Assembly: GCA_012511525.1 (NCBI GenBank)
Contig: JAAZFW010000491.1
Span: 1 to 5,678, forward strand
Length of the DNA: 5,678 nt
Reading direction: 5' to 3'
Source: Clostridiaceae bacterium
Lineage (GTDB): Bacteria; Bacillota; Clostridia; Saccharofermentanales; UBA5734
Positions within the stretch are counted from its first letter, which is position 1. Each line of letters begins with the position of its first letter. Position numbers and translations under genes: made by a program. Below are positions 5,033-5,678 of this stretch, piece after piece. The notes beneath the pieces were generated by a model. It ran no database searches, had not been told where the DNA came from, and was given only the letters and a program-made list of their open reading frames with translations.

Positions 5033-5054
5033 TGAAGGGAGGAGGATCCCTTCA
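5033..5054 (-). repeat. Perfect hairpin with UCCUCC loop in the 3' region of the acyl-CoA synthetase gene
   Basis: An 8-bp perfect inverted repeat, TGAAGGGA with TCCCTTCA, surrounds a 6-nt centre. In the minus-strand transcript the loop is UCCUCC, which is complementary to Shine-Dalgarno sequences. It lies 22 nt after the stop at 5077 and before the terminator. No T-run follows directly, so it is not itself a standard terminator; it might stabilise the 3' end. Confidence 0.55.
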
Positions 5055-5076
5055 GCCTTGAAAGACCTGTTTTACA

Positions 5077-5678
5077 TCAGTCAATCTGGCGACCATGAGC
5101 CGTTTTCATGGTCAGGCCCTGCTCGGCCAGCCTCTGGGCGATCCGGTCCTGTTCCAAGGGACGGCGGACCTTGAGTGTTGTCGTCTTGATCAGATCCTGG
5201 CTGGCCAGGATGAAATACTTGACAGCCTTGTACGGCGGCATCTGCCGGTTGATCTCACGGACCTGGGTTTCGAGCCAGGCCGTGATCTGGTCAGGTTCCT
5301 TGCCGGCATCTTCGGGCAGATCATCCGGATTGATGACGAATTTGGCACAGATATCGACCCCGTCGCGGGAAGACATGTCGCCCCAGACGATCGTTTCGCG
5401 GACGCCCGGTATTTTGCCCAGCAGGAATTCCACTTCTTCCGGGAAAACCTTTTTGCCGTTGGTCAGCACGATCATCGACTTGGCCCGCCCCGTGATGTGG
5501 ATACAGCCTTTCTTGTCGAGATAGCCGACGTCGCCGGTACGGAACCAGCCGTCGGCCGTCATGACCTCTGCTGTTGCCTCCGGATTGTCGTAGTAGCCCA
5601 GCATGACGCTGTCACTGCGCGTCAGGATCTCGCCTTGCGCGCCGGCTTCTGGCAGGCTGGTGTCGATGGCGGCTTCGA
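5077..5678 (-). CDS. AMP-forming acyl-CoA synthetase (AMP-dependent ligase), C-terminal 199 residues (5' end beyond window)
   Basis: This is the C-terminal part of an adenylate-forming enzyme that activates a carboxylic acid, probably a fatty acid, with ATP and transfers it to CoA. The frame is open to the right edge; an internal Met at 5602-5604 is not the true start because family motifs precede it. Numbered from the first full codon, visible motifs are GEILTRSDSVMLGYYDNPEAT (15-35), WFRTGDVGYLD (44-54, the TGD core), GRAKSMIV (63-70, the hinge), NGKKVFPEEVE (73-83) and PPYKAVKYF (147-155). The final KTTTLKVRR (164-172) contains the catalytic Lys169 of motif A10; the Gly usually before this Lys is Leu here. 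More than half of the protein is missing, so chain-length preference cannot be judged. It ends with its own terminator and is not in an operon with the zinc-ribbon gene. Confidence 0.9.
   Translation of the reverse strand, partial: EAAIDTSLPEAGAQGEILTRSDSVMLGYYDNPEATAEVMTADGWFRTGDVGYLDKKGCIHITGRAKSMIVLTNGKKVFPEEVEFLLGKIPGVRETIVWGDMSSRDGVDICAKFVINPDDLPEDAGKEPDQITAWLETQVREINRQMPPYKAVKYFILASQDLIKTTTLKVRRPLEQDRIAQRLAEQGLTMKTAHGRQID

Noticed and set aside
1..5678. CRISPR array, tRNA, rRNA, insertion sequence or prophage elements
   Set aside because: I saw no regularly spaced repeats, cloverleaf, transposase or integrase motifs, or terminal inverted repeats with target duplication.

Overview
The window carries five protein-coding genes and no RNA genes, CRISPR array or insertion sequence that I could recognise. 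Two genes are cut by the window edges. Base composition is moderately GC-rich by eye. The genes have strong AGGAGG-type ribosome binding sites and several extended -10 promoters. Together with a PutP-type symporter and a clostridial-looking AMP-ligase tail, this suggests a Bacillota (Firmicutes) genome, possibly a higher-GC Clostridia lineage. That placement is an inference; there is no rRNA or marker gene to fix it.

Left part (1-1927): on the minus strand, the first 301 residues of a PutP-like sodium/proline symporter start at 903 behind a near-consensus sigma-A promoter. Upstream of it, on the same strand, lies an alpha/beta hydrolase with a complete Ser-Asp-His triad (1032-1808). The hydrolase is divergent from a plus-strand TIM-barrel protein of the sugar phosphate isomerase/epimerase type (1928-2761). 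A 119-bp divergent region between them holds two candidate extended -10 elements and an inverted repeat.

Middle part (2762-4930): an AT-rich island of about 100 bp (about 24% GC) leads into a promoter region with three alternating arms of the motif CAATAGC/GCTATTG. It precedes a plus-strand aminoglycoside-phosphotransferase-fold protein (2929-3942). Its catalytic Asp, the Asn of the catalytic loop, the loop His and the metal-binding Asp are all replaced, so it looks like a pseudokinase. It converges on, and overlaps by 4 bp, a minus-strand gene for an N-terminal zinc-ribbon protein with a proline-rich linker and a helical C-terminal domain of unknown function (3939-4868). The zinc-ribbon promoter also carries an inverted repeat containing the 8-mer GCTATTGC seen at the pseudokinase promoter. 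This hints that the two convergent genes share a regulator.

Right part (4931-5678): a minus-strand acyl-CoA synthetase (AMP-forming ligase) enters from the right edge and ends at 5077. Its 3' region has an 8-bp hairpin with a UCCUCC loop and then a rho-independent terminator.

The genes do not form one evident pathway. The hydrolase and TIM-barrel pair could belong to sugar or glycan catabolism, while PutP and the AMP ligase are ordinary housekeeping or metabolic genes. The least ordinary material is the pseudokinase, the zinc-ribbon protein and the repeat motif their promoters share.
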